Below, piece after piece: positions 40,457-51,958 of a DNA stretch of 64,000 nucleotides. This DNA comes from Undaria pinnatifida (taxonomy: Eukaryota; Sar; Phaeophyceae; Laminariales; Alariaceae), in assembly GCA_012845835.1 (NCBI GenBank), contig JABAKD010000001.1:14385382-14449381 (forward strand), written 5' to 3'. Positions within the stretch are counted from its first letter, which is position 1, and the number at the start of each line of letters is the position of its first letter. The position numbers and the translations under genes were made by a program. The notes below the pieces were generated by a model that was not told the origin of the DNA, did no database searches, and saw only the letters and a program-made list of their open reading frames with translations.

Positions 40457-41265
40457 GGGCCCGAATTAACGAGGAACTCGCCAAATCGAATTTCGATTTT
40501 TTTCTTCTAGAAATTAGTTCAATTTGCATCTGATTGGTCAAAAAATGAACCACCAAGCAGGCATTTCCAGAATTATTACGAAAAATCAAATTCAAAAAAA
40601 GAAGCAGAGGGGTACTTTCTCGGTCGAATTTAGTCGAAAATCGAAATTCAATTCGGGGAGTTTGTCCACCAATCCATGGCTTGTTCTGTGTAACCAAAGC
40701 CAGCCACATGAATTGGTGCCATGTCGGCTGATTGAGAGGCGAGAAGCCTCCATTGCGAGAGGTAGGACCACCGGAGCAGCTGCAGCGCGGCTTCCAAAGG
40801 TCCTTAGCACAGCGTAGACCGCCTGCGACGCTTCGAAAACAATCGAGACCGCCGCGAGCAAAGTTTTTCGTCGCCCTGCACCTCGAAAGTTACACGACCA
40901 ACAATACCACATGATGACTTCGCTCAGAAGTTCGCCCGCTACACCCCCGTCGCTGCTGCCCGTGTCGGGCGGCGGGGTGGCGCCAGCCCATCCAAGAGAC
41001 GCCTAGAGCCATAGCCTCCAAGACGCTGCCGGCCAAAATAATCTGCCGCCTGCCGCGGCGCTCCGGGGAGGACGCGAGCCATCGCTCGCCTCGGTCGTTG
41101 CCCACGGGTGTTCGTTGACCCTTTTGCTTTTTTCATTTTTTCTGTTTTCCAGAACGCACTACGCCGTTCCTTGATAAGAAGCAGAGTTGATTTTTTCGTG
41201 TATTTTTCATGAAATTAAAAAAATATCGAATTACGATTTTCCGTGCTTTTCGTTAATCTGGGCCC
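40457..41265. mobile_element. Element with GGGCCC inverted ends
   Basis: The left end GGGCCCGAATTAACGAGG and the inverted right end GGGCCCAGATTAACGAAA continue similarly for about 45 bases (AATCGAATTTCGATTTTTTT against AATCGTAATTCGATATTTTT). I cannot see a target duplication, so the superfamily is open. No transposase. Confidence 0.65.
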
Positions 41266-41340
41266 TCAGTGTTACTAATATTATAAAAATAAAAATACAC
41301 TCCAGCTGCTCTATCCAGCTGAGAGGCCATTTCTTACACG

Positions 41341-42141
41341 GTCGGATTTGTCAGTCGAAACTGTCCTTTTTCGACTGAAGCCCAAATCGGCCTTGCACAG
41401 TCGGGAAAGGGCTTTTTCGACTCCACTTTTTTCGACGGAGTTTTTCGACTGGATCTCAAGTCGAGAAACTTGATTTTTTCGACTGATCTCCAGTCGAAAA
41501 ACTTGACTTTTTTTTTTCGACTGGATCTGCCAGTAGAATAACTCGAGTCAAAAAGGTTTTAAACCTGTTTCTTTAACCCAACGCATCGCTCATCCAACCA
41601 CAACACACACCCACACGCCCACACACCCGTACCAGCTACCGTACAGCAGTATCATACAACAGCGCCGACGCTGCCTTGGCTATCACTGATATTGCTTCTC
41701 GCCGCAAGTCAGCGTGGCGCATTCCTTACTCCGCTCGCCAGCAGCGTGTACCACACCACAGCAATTGCGCGCGTTATCGATGCCATTTTGCCAACAACGG
41801 CTACGCCTGCTGTTGCTCTGGCGGCTCTTGGCTGAGTGCAACGCCACGAACGTAGCTTTGGTGGCTTTCGGCTGAGCCCAGCGCCACGAACCCGCTTGGA
41901 CGAAGGTTCGTCGCACGCGAAGCCCGCGTTCCTCGCGAAGAACGCGCGAAGCACCGAGCTGCCATTCAATTTTCGACTGCCATACAGCAGTACTCCGTCA
42001 CATTAACCACCTCTATTATTAATAATAGGAAGAGCACAAAAAACTGTAAAATCGACTCGACTGACGATAAGAAGGACCAGAAGAATCCAGTCGAAAGAAA
42101 GTCCACTCGAAAAGGGACGTTTTCGACTGGCGGAATCCGAC
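41341..42141. mobile_element. Element with GTCGGATT/CAGTCGAAA inverted ends
   Basis: Left GTCGGATTTGTCAGTCGAAA and inverted right GTCGGATTCCGCCAGTCGAA extend about 36 bases. Inside are several TTTTTCGACTGGATCT subrepeats (41400-41540) and a roughly 50-bp tandem pair at 41810-41900. No target duplication seen, no transposase. Confidence 0.65.
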
Positions 42142-42149
42142 GGGGGGGC

Positions 42150-43560
42150 GGGGGCAACTCAATCTGTGCGCGTAAACTATAAATCCTTTAAGAGGACAAA
42201 TCTAACGGCTGTGAAGGAACGCATCAGTTTATCATGTTTATCCTGTAAGTCGCACAACCTGTGTTGAGAGGGCGGAGTTTTCGAAGGGGGGGGGGGGGAA
42301 GGGGGATTTCCAACAGCTTTAGGTCGCATGAATGTATACCAGGTATCTATTGGGAGCTTGCTATACACGTGGTGCTAGGTCTAGGCTATGGTGCGAGTGG
42401 TGGAGAAGGAGGGGGCGGTGGGGGGGGTTATGAATTGGAGCTACAGCACGGGTGGCCAGAAAGGCAATTAGGTGATATCAACTGTCTGTTAGTGTTTATT
42501 TCTCTGGCAGATTTGATTTTAGGTGGGGCGACGGGAAATAACTAAACGAGGGGGTGGGCCCGAGGCAGGGGGGGGGGGGGAGTAACCCCTTTAGTTCGCA
42601 TGAATGTATACCTGGGAGGAACTTTACTATACTTGCTAGGTCTAGGCATTGGTGCGGGTGGTGGGGATGGAGGGGGCGGGGGGGGGGGGGGGGGAGCAAA
42701 GGCCTTATACTCTAGGGAGAACGATGTCCGAGATTATACATGTCTCCGTATACTCTACTTGTAGGGTAAGCGACGCCCGAGATTATACGTATCTCTCTGT
42801 ATGTGTATTGATGTTCCACAGCAGCACTGCAGCAATCATACGTAGCCGTCAGCAGTTGATAACAGCTGTAGTATGGTTATGATATCAATAATACGGTGCA
42901 CCCAGTGCAACAAGGTTAGGTCTACTGGTATGGCATCAATGTCATATTATAGCGATAATAATTTCAGGCAGCGTAGGTAGCTGGTACATTGTATGATAAA
43001 AATAAAATACACTCCAGCTGTGAGATCGAAGATTTTATCGAAACTCATCTTTGCAAGCGGTGTGTGATACTCCGATCACGCGTATTACGGGTTGTGTGTC
43101 CTCATTAAGGATATAGGTCGGCGACTCCCCTTGCAACTACAGGCAGTGTAGCTATTGGGGTCAACAGGGTGAGGTAAGTCAATCTGTGCTCGGAAACTAT
43201 AAAACCCGTTTTTGAGGGGGACAAAATCTGACAGCTGTTGAAAGAAATGCATCAGTTTATCAAGTGAATCTTGTAAGTCGAATAACCGGTGAGGGGAGGG
43301 CGGAGTTTTTAAGGACATGGGGGCCTGAGTTTGATAAAGAGGGGGCGGGGCGGGGGGCGGGGCGGGCGGGGCAGCTCAATCTGTGCGTGGATACTATAAA
43401 TCCTTCAAGGGGATAAATCTGACGGTTTTGGAAATAATGCACCAGTTTATCATGTACATCCTGTAAGTCGTACAACCTGTGAGGAGAGGGCGGAGCGTTC
43501 GAGGGGGTGGGGGTGGGAGGGGGTGGGAGGGGGGGGGGGGCGAAAGGGTTTTTTGACAAC
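42150..43560 (+). repeat. Poly-G-cored repeat family cluster, plus orientation
   Basis: Units contain CTCAATCTGTGCGCG, an AACTATAAA stretch, GACAAAATCTGACAGCTGT, CATCAGTTTATCA and TAAGTCG..GAGGGCGGAG, followed by G tracts. The core CAGCTGTGAGATCGAAGATT is at 43014-43033. Confidence 0.75.
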
Positions 43561-43964
43561 ATCTTAGGGTCGCATAGATGTAGGGGTTTGCTATATATAG
43601 CAAAAGAGCGCATGCTCTGGGGTCTACAACCGACTCTCGGTATGTGTATTGATCCTCCACAGCAACACTACAGCAATCATACGTAGCCGTCAGCAGATGA
43701 CAACAGCTGTGTTATGGCCATGATATCAATGATACGGTGCACCTACTGCAACAGGGGTAGGTCTACTGGTATGACATCAATGGCATATTATAGCGATAAT
43801 AGTGTCCGGTAGCGTAGGTATCTGGTATATACCTGGTATCCAAAAGCAAAAGAGCGCATGCTCTGGGTTCAACAACCTACTGTTGGTACTCCGGACTGCT
43901 CCGGACTCTGGAATAAATAGGTTTGTTTATTTTTTTCCCTGGGGTATTGTGCCACTCGAGGCTG

Positions 43965-44215
43965 GTCGCCCTGGTGGTCTAGTGGTTACCCTCGAATACT
44001 ACTATTTGTAGCGTTGGCCCTTGGGTTCGATTCCCACCGTGGTGCGATTTTGACTTCAGTCCTTGCAAAAATGCAAGAAAATAAGGATCAAATATTGAGA
44101 GCGCCTAGCAGCGTGGGTAGGTACAATTCGACGCGAGTTGACGAGGGAAGGAAACACTGAATTTTTCTCGCGATGAAAATGAAGGCACGTACCGTAGTGG
44201 GGAGGGAGGAGGAGG
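43965..44215 (+). mobile_element. tRNA-Glu-derived SINE
   Basis: The head CCCTGGTGGTCTAGTGGTTA is almost the standard tRNA-Glu start, with an A box at 43975-43987 and a B box GGTTCGATTCC at 44024-44034. It folds poorly as a tRNA and continues into a shared body with GACGCGAGTTGACGAGGGAA and GCACGTACCGTAGTGGGG. Confidence 0.8.
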
Positions 44216-44279
44216 GCGCGAGTAGTGCGAGGATGATAATCGGAATGAATACTTGTAATAAATTATGAAAAAAGAGTGG

Positions 44280-46690
44280 CCGGAGCCTCTCTTGTGACCA
44301 TGGTTATGCTATTCTTAAAATGCAAGAACAATTACGAGGTTGCTCGTATATACTTTTGCGTTTACCAGTATGATACGTAGTGATGTCGGATGTTGACTCG
44401 AACAGCAGACAAGGTTTGGTCATTCTATTTCAAAATGCCACGTGGTGCCCTGAATCCTTACCGACCGGACCCCGCCTGACCGTGGGTAATGAACATGTGT
44501 ATGCGTAGTCCTTTTCAAGTACTTACATTCGAGTACTCGTGCTTCAAGTACGAGTGTTCTCGTACATACACGGTAAGATATATAGCGCCTTGTGGTAAAT
44601 CTTCTACCACAACCTCCCGACGGCCTACTGAGTTGTTGTTGTTGTTGTTGTCGTCTCACATTAACTCTTGTCAAACATCTAGAGTTTGTGGTCGCACAAG
44701 GGTGCTGGAGCCCTAGGAAGATCCGGAAAACCAAAGAAAATAAAAATTCGTTCGGGAAATACTGCGCTTTCCCGCCTAAAAACGCACGATACGAAGAAGG
44801 CGCACAAGTTAAATGATCCAATGTACAAACTTAACTCACATGGCCGCGGGTATCCACTCAACTACGGCATAGAGTCCCCCCGTTCCCACAACTAACCAAC
44901 TCGCGGCTACATACTACAGAGGTTGGGCTGCCTGCACCGTACAAACCGCACGGTAATCGTGAGCACAGGCGAACGCGCCCGATGTCTGGAGTGCTGCCAG
45001 AGTGACGACCCGTGGGCATGCATTGAAAAAATGGGCAATCGAACCAAAAACCACCATTCAAAATTTCAATGATCGCCCCGTCTTTCCGAGTCATCTGACA
45101 GGTTGCAGCGCAGCTCTGAGCTACAACGCCCGTGCCTGAAAATTGAAAATTGCGGGTGGTCGTTCCCCATGAAGGGTATACAACTCTATCGACTCTACAA
45201 GAATCAGTGGCGTAAATAACATGTTGTACTATTGCCTCGTAAAAAAACCCCGGAAAAAAGACGATCACTGCTCTCGTGATGATGGTGTGCGTGCGGGTGG
45301 TGGGTCTCCGTGTGCCATCCTCCTGCTGTGGTTCTCCATGACCGCCTCATCGCCTTAGCTCACTCGGCCCGCTCATTTGCACTTGCTCTCGTTGACGCTC
45401 AATTCCAATCGGTTCCCCTTCTCCCTTGTCCCAAAAAACAAAATGCTCCTCGCAGCTTGCGGTGCTTATCTGAAAAACAAAAGTTCTCGTTCATGGAGAG
45501 TTCAATCCGTCTCTCACCCGCCCGTCGACGCTCAGTCGCCCTCGTCCTTCGTCGTCGAATCCAGCATTCTGCCGGCGCAGTTCCCTCCACTCAAACCAAG
45601 ACTGCGCCGTAGTGTGGCTCGTGGTGGCGCCTGCCTCCGCGCACGAGCATGCCGATTAAGCATTGCTGCTCCGCCGCTGCTGCCTAAAAAGACGCGCGAA
45701 TCGTAGGTGACCATGCCTAACGCACCACGTACGACCCAACTCTACGGCCATGCCTAAGCCTCGCGGCCACACGCAGCAAGAAGGTATCACTCCATGAGGG
45801 TGAGTCCGGCCTTACACCCGTGAGAAAGACCCCCCCCCACTCGCTACAAGCCTGCTAGGGCATACCTCGCAGCATGCCTTACCGAGGCGGCAAGGGGAAC
45901 TGAGGAGTTGAGTACTTATTGCTGACCTACATACTGCACCCGGTACCAGGTACCTGGTATGACCTACTGAATGCCTGCTAATGACCTACGACCACCGACA
46001 TCTGCTGTTTCTGTACCTGGTACATGTGTACTCTCAGCACGGGCTCTATAACGAAAGAGATTTACGTCTATCCTGGTGTTGGGAGTTGCACGTTGCACGG
46101 CTATGTAACACGCTCAACGAGTTTATTTAGCTCTTATTTGTAGCCAGGTTGCACAGCAGTTTAGGGTACGATAACTATTAATAGCCCCAGAGTTGAAGTG
46201 TAGGATAACTTATATTGTCAACACGTCGCTCGCAACTGATGGGGTCGAATTTGTAATGCACTATTGATTCCAGTAATACTACGTACTGTGCAAGCAGTAT
46301 CAGCACATCCGCTCGCCCGCACGACAGCTGCAACGTCCTCAATAGTACATGTGGGGCCCGTATGTACGTACCAGGCACCAGTATACGTACCTGGTATGGT
46401 ATTTAGTACCAGATACCAGGTGCTGGTTCAGGTGCTGGTTCATAGTAGTAGGGCTGCTGGAAGGGTGCCAGGGTTCCATGTTTTGGAAGCACCTAATATA
46501 CGAGGTATAGCATCAGACTCCTTCCTTGGAGTCCTTGGATCCGCCTGTGCGTGGCATGCCTAAACATAGTCCGGTATGGGTTAACGTATAGACGCCGCAA
46601 AATATTGTGTGACGCGCGTGTGGATTTATGGTGAAGTCTGCCTGGGAAAAGGCCACAAAGGCCAAAAAAACTAGAAAAACTATGCTGACT
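44280..46690. other. Intergenic, no supported gene
   Basis: A TTG run at 44636-44655 belongs to a SINE-like fragment. 45940-46440 is rich in the GTACCTGGTAC motif. Open frames here are short and unsupported. Confidence 0.4.
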
Positions 46691-46770
46691 TAATATATAA
46701 ATAGCTTGCAAAGATGAGTTTCGACAAAATATTCGATCTCACAGCTAGAGTGTATTTTAATTTTCAAAAT
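46690..46770 (-). repeat. Short copy of the CAGCTGTGAGATCGAAG family
   Basis: TTGCAAAGATGAGTTTCGAC and CGATCTCACAGCTAGAGTG on the plus strand; the family core reads on the minus strand. Confidence 0.65.
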
Positions 46771-46869
46771 ATATACTCCGGAGTATTAGTTCTACCCTGA
46801 GAACTCTACCTATTTACTAGTGCCTGGTATGTCCTTACGGTTTTCGGAACCGCGTACGCATGTAATGTG

Positions 46870-47095
46870 CCGCTCGCCCCGGTGGTCTAGTAGTTAGCCT
46901 CGAACACTGCGAAGGTTGGAGTCAGGGGCTCAATCTCGATGAGGAGATTTTTATTTATAGACACCAACTACCCGAGAGCGCCTTATCGCGTGGGTGAGCA
47001 CAATCCGACGCGAGTCGAGGAGGGAAGAAAGGGGCTGAAGTGTTGTCGCGATAAGAACGGAGGCATGAACCGTAGTGGGGAGGGGGGGAGAAGAG
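46870..47095 (+). mobile_element. tRNA-Glu-derived SINE
   Basis: GGTGGTCTAGTAGTTAGCCT keeps the A box; the B-box region is decayed (GGGGCTCAATCTC). The body CGACGCGAGTCGAGGAGGGA and the terminal CGTAGTGGGGAGG match the other copies. Confidence 0.75.
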
Positions 47096-47504
47096 TCTGC
47101 TTGGTGACCGTTATGAGCCTGAGTTACGTCTAGGGAGGGAGAAGGAGAAAGAAAAGTGCCAAGATAACAGCGATGGGATGAGCAAAAAAACAACACCATA
47201 GCAATACGCAGGATACAAGTAGTACGGGTATAGTAAGCTGCAGATGTTGTGTGGCGCTTGTGCGGTGTTTCAAGCAGTCTCGATCTTCCTAAAAATATGC
47301 GAAAAACATCTAGCCTTAACCCCAATTTACTACGATACTAAAGTCCGATCTCTACCCTTGACCGGTCTCCGACCTTCGTGAACTTTTCCCAGTGGAGTGA
47401 GCACGTACCGGTATGGAAAACGAGCAGTAAACATGAGACATTATTTGGGCAGCAGTGAGTGTATCTGTAACTGCATATCACATCGGAAAAATACTTGGTA
47501 TCAT

Positions 47505-47905
47505 ATGTATTATAAAAATAAAGATACACTCGAGCTGTGAGATCGAAGATGTGTCTTTGCAAGCTGTGTGTGATACTCCGATCGCGCGTATTACTGGGTG
47601 TGCCTTTAAGGATGTAGGCCGGCGGCTCCCCTTGGAAATACAGATCGACGGGTAGAGCTACTCGTACAATGTATACACGTGTACAATCACGTGTACTTGT
47701 AGCTTGTACCAGGGTCAATAGGGTGATGTAACTCAATCTGTGCGCGGAAACTATGTTTGAGGGGGACAAAATCTGACAGCTGTGGAAGGAAATTAATCAG
47801 TTTTGCAAGTATATCCTGTAAGTCGTATAACCGGTGAGGGGAGGGCGGAGATTTTAAGGGCGTGTTGGCCAGGGTTTGAACAAGAGGGAGCGGGGGGGGG
47901 GGGGG
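47505..47905 (+). repeat. Copy of the CAGCTGTGAGATCGAAG family
   Basis: GAGCTGTGAGATCGAAGATG, TGTGATACTCCGATCGCG, GGACAAAATCTGACAGCTGT and a terminal G tract follow family order. Confidence 0.75.
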
Positions 47906-48195
47906 TATATTATGTCAAGCAATGCCGTCTTTTTATTTCAGGGTGTGACAAGTCGGTGGGCTGTGTCGGATAAAACCCACCCAATGGATGGGTTCCGGTG
48001 AAAATATGAGAATGCCCCCGCCTCTTCCCACCCTGCTCTGGCTTTTCGCCACCGCCCTCGTCTCACCCGGGCCTAGACCCTCCACGACGAACGCTGGGGT
48101 AGGGGTGGGTATATTTTTTCTGGGGCTCCTCCTTTGAGGAGTTTTAGCCATTATGTCCTTCACCCCAGAGCGGAGTTAAGAGTAATGGAACGCTC

Positions 48196-48367
48196 GACCC
48201 GATGGGCAATCCCATCGCCTGTAAGTAGAGCGAATACGATTTTGCAATTGGAATATGACCCGATGGACAATCCCATCGCTTGCAAGTAGAGCGAATATTG
48301 CAGTTAGAATATGACCCGATGGGCAATCTCATCGCCTGTAAGCAGAGCGAATGTTGCAACTGGAATA
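48196..48367. repeat. Three tandem copies of a 56-60-bp hairpin unit
   Basis: Each unit starts GACCCGATGGGCAATCCCAT with the hairpin GATGGG-CAAT-CCCATC (single changes in copies 2 and 3) and ends TAGAGCGAAT..GGAATAT. Confidence 0.85.
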
Positions 48368-49138
48368 TTGTTGTTACCGCAGTGCTTGTCTCTCTAGGAG
48401 GAGGCGTCGGCGCGGACACTGGTTGTGCGGGATGCACATGGGTGGAAATGTATTAGTTTTAGTTGTGAAGAACACACACGGCAGTAGTAGAGCTTCGCAT
48501 GATGTTCCAGGGATGGTGTTATTGTATAGCTCAATTGACTTCCAACGGTATCGGGTAGTCCCCAAGTTGAGCCCCGTCACTCAGACGTGTTCTGGTCTAC
48601 CCATTTCGTACTGGTGGCAAGCGTCCCAACCCCAACCCGACCCTGGATGCAGGTTGCCGCCGGCAAGGCGAAGAGCGAAGCTAAGCGCAAAGGTGCAAGT
48701 GAAGCAGTATTTGCGTCTAGCTTACTAGATACCACTTGATATTAGAGAAAATGGTCCGCATGCACTACGACCGCTGTGTGTGTCAGACGCAGAGGGTTGA
48801 CGCTGCATTGGTTGATTGCTTTTGATTGGGTGAGGGCGAGGGCTAGGGTTAGATTTATTTCGTAGTGCGTTCGCCTTTTTCTCGATTGTGTGGTAAGTGG
48901 TATGGTACCCTCAGGCCTAAAGGGGAACGATTAGTTGGCCACAAAACAACGGAGCTCGCCCCGCAGCCACGAACATAACGGAATATGTCGGAAAGCTCAG
49001 GGATTGCGAATCGAGCACAAGCGGTAATACGGCAATAAACTGGGTGGCCACAACAATCCAGAGATACACATTATTGTCTTTTTTCAACCATTTCACCCCG
49101 GTGACGTCATGAGGGGGCACTCATCTGTGTGTTTCGTA

Positions 49139-49163
49139 TGGGTTAGGGTTAGGGTTAGGGTTA
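49139..49163. repeat. Interstitial TTAGGG telomere-type repeat
   Basis: Four consecutive GGGTTA units. Too short to be a telomere; it shows only the motif type. Confidence 0.8.
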
Positions 49164-49369
49164 GTCCCATCCATGGCGAAAAGCACAATAATGTAGGACT
49201 CCCCAACAAATCAGGGCACGCCTCTGCAGCCACAAACCCTTGTCGATTTATCGTAATCCCCAGAGTGATGGGAAACATATGGTAGAAAACCTTCTAGTTC
49301 CGTTGATGTGGCACTAAACCAGGTATGCTATTGCAAGGTTGAAATCGGCGTCAATCGGCGTGCCCAATG

Positions 49370-49690
49370 GAGTAGGTAGTGGATGAATCTCGTCCCTGCT
49401 GAATTCGAAGGTCGTTGGTTCAAGTCTCACCGAGTGCACGGTGGCCGTACGTAGGGATTTTTTCGTGCAAAAAAGCGCGAGATCGTGAATTTGGAAAATA
49501 CCATGAAAGTCGACGAGCGTAAAAAGCTGAAAGGTGGGAATGCCGAGCCCAATGCGCGATTAAAACGAATGCAAGTACCGGGGGGAAGAAGGGAAGACAC
49601 CTGTGACCACGGCTTGTCCAGAAGGTCGTTGCGGGTGAAACCTTGTGCGGGTTGAGCTGGAGAGTAAAACTGATGCGATACAAGTACCGG
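49370..49690 (+). mobile_element. SINE-like element, second tRNA-derived family
   Basis: B-box-like GGTTCAAGTCTCACC at 49418-49432, then a body with GCCCAATGCGCGATTAAAAC, GGGAAGACACCTGTGACCAC and GGGTTGAGCTGGAGAGTAAA. Confidence 0.6.
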
Positions 49691-49734
49691 TAGAGAACCA
49701 GTTCTGTACTGTACTGCTGTAGTCCAGGATCTCG

Positions 49735-49995
49735 CCAGTACCAGTTGCTCTGAATACTCCCCGGCGCACGCCCCAGTACCTCGGGGTACACCCCAGTATA
49801 CCCCCGTATTGTAGAGTACACCTAGCACCTCCGAGAGTACACCCCAATACTTCAGACTACGCGCCAGTACCTCAGAGTACACCGGTATTGCATAGTGCAC
49901 CCCATCACCTGTACTTCAGTGTACACTCCATCACCTCAAGAGTAGACCACAGTAGTACTTCAGAATTTTCCCAGCACCACAGTGTACACCCCGGA
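49735..49995. repeat. Degenerate AGTACACCCCAGTACCTC array
   Basis: Units of roughly 18-20 bases built on GTACACCCCAGTACCTC, with many changes. Frames through it are artefacts. Confidence 0.65.
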
Positions 49996-50544
49996 GTAAA
50001 ACAGTAGACGAAAGGGAAATGCTGTACTTCTTGCGGCCGAGGAAGGCTGGGAGGCAAGATTGTTATTTCCAAGTGTAGCACTACGTCGTTCTTCCTTCGT
50101 GGCACTTAACCAAATCCCTTTGTATTCTACTGGCCATGACTCGCTGCACACCACTGTGTTCTAGCGTCATCCTACAACCAGCTGGTCCACATGATCTACT
50201 CTGCTGGTAATACCAAAGAACGATATTTCACAGCTCGAGCCTTTCGTCTCCTTCCTCGCCCCCATCCCCCGGCCCGTCCGCGAGTTGTACATCGCTCCAA
50301 GTTCGCCACGTTTTCGTGTGTGTGCATGTTGGTGTGTGTAATACCTGGCAGTGTGTAATCGATGCATTGTGAAGCGCGCGTGGGTAGGTCCACTGCGATT
50401 TATGCAGGATCTCACATATCGGAGCGTTGACTTGGAGGGGTGTGCGTTGAAATCACCCCGTGTCAACCGTGGTTTTTTTCCGGATCGCACGGATAGGAGT
50501 CATCGCACAGGGGTGTGCGGTTAATTTGGACCATAGTATTTTAT

Positions 50545-50640
50545 AGAAATATTTCGAGGACGTCAGCCGTGAGTTCGACGAATTTCGGGTCAATACTCAT
50601 CTTTGCAAGCTGCGTTGTTGGTGTAGTGTTTAGTTCGATT
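50545..50640 (+). repeat. Variant of the CAGCTGTGAG repeat
   Basis: GTCAGCCGTGAGTTCGACGA and GGGTCAATACTCATCTTTGC match 14090-14170. Confidence 0.6.
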
Positions 50641-50774
50641 TTCGCACAGGGAGCGGCGTCTTGGCACATATCGGCGTCTTGGTATCCCTGTGCGTATCCC
50701 TGTGCGAGAAGAATCTGAGAACGAATCATTTATGTAGACGACCGCACAGGGTGCCAAGACCCCGATACTCAGGG

Positions 50775-51095
50775 TAAGCCGCGTAGCTTCTGAGGCCAAT
50801 TTCGTGGATTCAAGCATCATCGAGTACCTGCTTGGACATACACACGTGGAGACTTTTTCTTCCACAAATTGACTAGCGAAAAGCTCGAGAGCGTGAGTTA
50901 GCAATCGTTTGACGAATAACGACAAACATAAAAAAACTGTAAAATGGCCAAGCTGAATCCTATGCGCGATAAAAATGAAGACATGTACTCGGGGGGAAAA
51001 GGGAAGACGCCTGTGACCGAGGTTTTTGTCCAGAAGGTCGCTGAGGGTACAACTTCTGACGGGTTGAGCTGGAGAGTAAAAGTGATGGCTAAAAA
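50775..51095 (+). mobile_element. SINE-like element, second copy of that family
   Basis: Head GTGGATTCAAGCATC, then CCTATGCGCGATAAAAATGA, GGGAAGACGCCTGTGACCGA and GGGTTGAGCTGGAGAGTAAA in the same order as 49370-49690. Confidence 0.6.
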
Positions 51096-51099
51096 ATGA

Positions 51100-51958
51100 A
51101 GTAAAAAAGCAATGCGTTTGAGGAGGTTGTTCAGCGGGATGTTGTTCGCGTTGTGCTGGCCAACCGCGAAGGCTTGATTGACACGATTGCCACAATAGCA
51201 TTGCCACAATAGCGTAGGCACCCCGGTGCCGCTAAAGCCATTGCCGTTAGCCCTTGTGAGCAATCGGGGCGAACAGCCCAATGATTCATGCATCAGCCAA
51301 TCGCATCATGGCTCTCCGTTGCTGCTGGGCTAAGGGATGGTACATTTCATACTTGGAACTATCCATACTCCAAGACTAGTGTGCAACGCACGCTCACAAC
51401 ATGATGCGTGCTTCTGCCTGTGCGCGTTGTGTGGATCGTTCACCCTGTTACTGGGGCTGTGAATTGGCTGGATTTCACAGCTAGTTATTAGTTGAGCGGG
51501 AAAGTATGCTGCTTTAGGGCCAAGAAATCATTGTAAATTGGAATTTCGATTACGACCGCTCTATTAGACGCAAAACGTCGCTACAGGACCGTAAAACAAT
51601 CTCCTGGAGGGGGACATTGCCTTGGACGTAAGGCACCAGACTGATTATAGCACTAGCACACTCAAACACGTTGGTGGATATTTGACTTTGGTAACAAACG
51701 CTCACTACGCGCCAGGCAGAAGCAAGAGTGCAAAACTCCGCAGTATTCCATCCCGGCCCTCATTTCATCTCTCTAGACAAAACAATCCCGACTACTCTTG
51801 TTTCATACTCCTAAGCAAAACCACCTCATCCCCCCCCCCATCCCCACCTCCTCTATCCCACCTGCAGGTCTATCTTGAGTGCCTGCCCTGTCTGTCCGTC
51901 TCATCTGTCAGCTAGATAGCCCTCCTGGCTCAGCTGCCTCAACTTCATCGTGCAGGAA
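51100..51958. other. Upstream region and likely 5' UTR of the RING gene
   Basis: No gene seen. The last 150 bases are C/T-rich and include a possible 3' splice site, CGTGCAG at 51949-51955, just ahead of the start codon, which suggests a 5' UTR intron. No certain promoter motif. Confidence 0.35.

Noticed and set aside
43970-44045. Functional tRNA-Glu gene
   Set aside because: The anticodon region is altered, the acceptor stem does not pair well, and the same head plus a long body occurs three times; it is a SINE.
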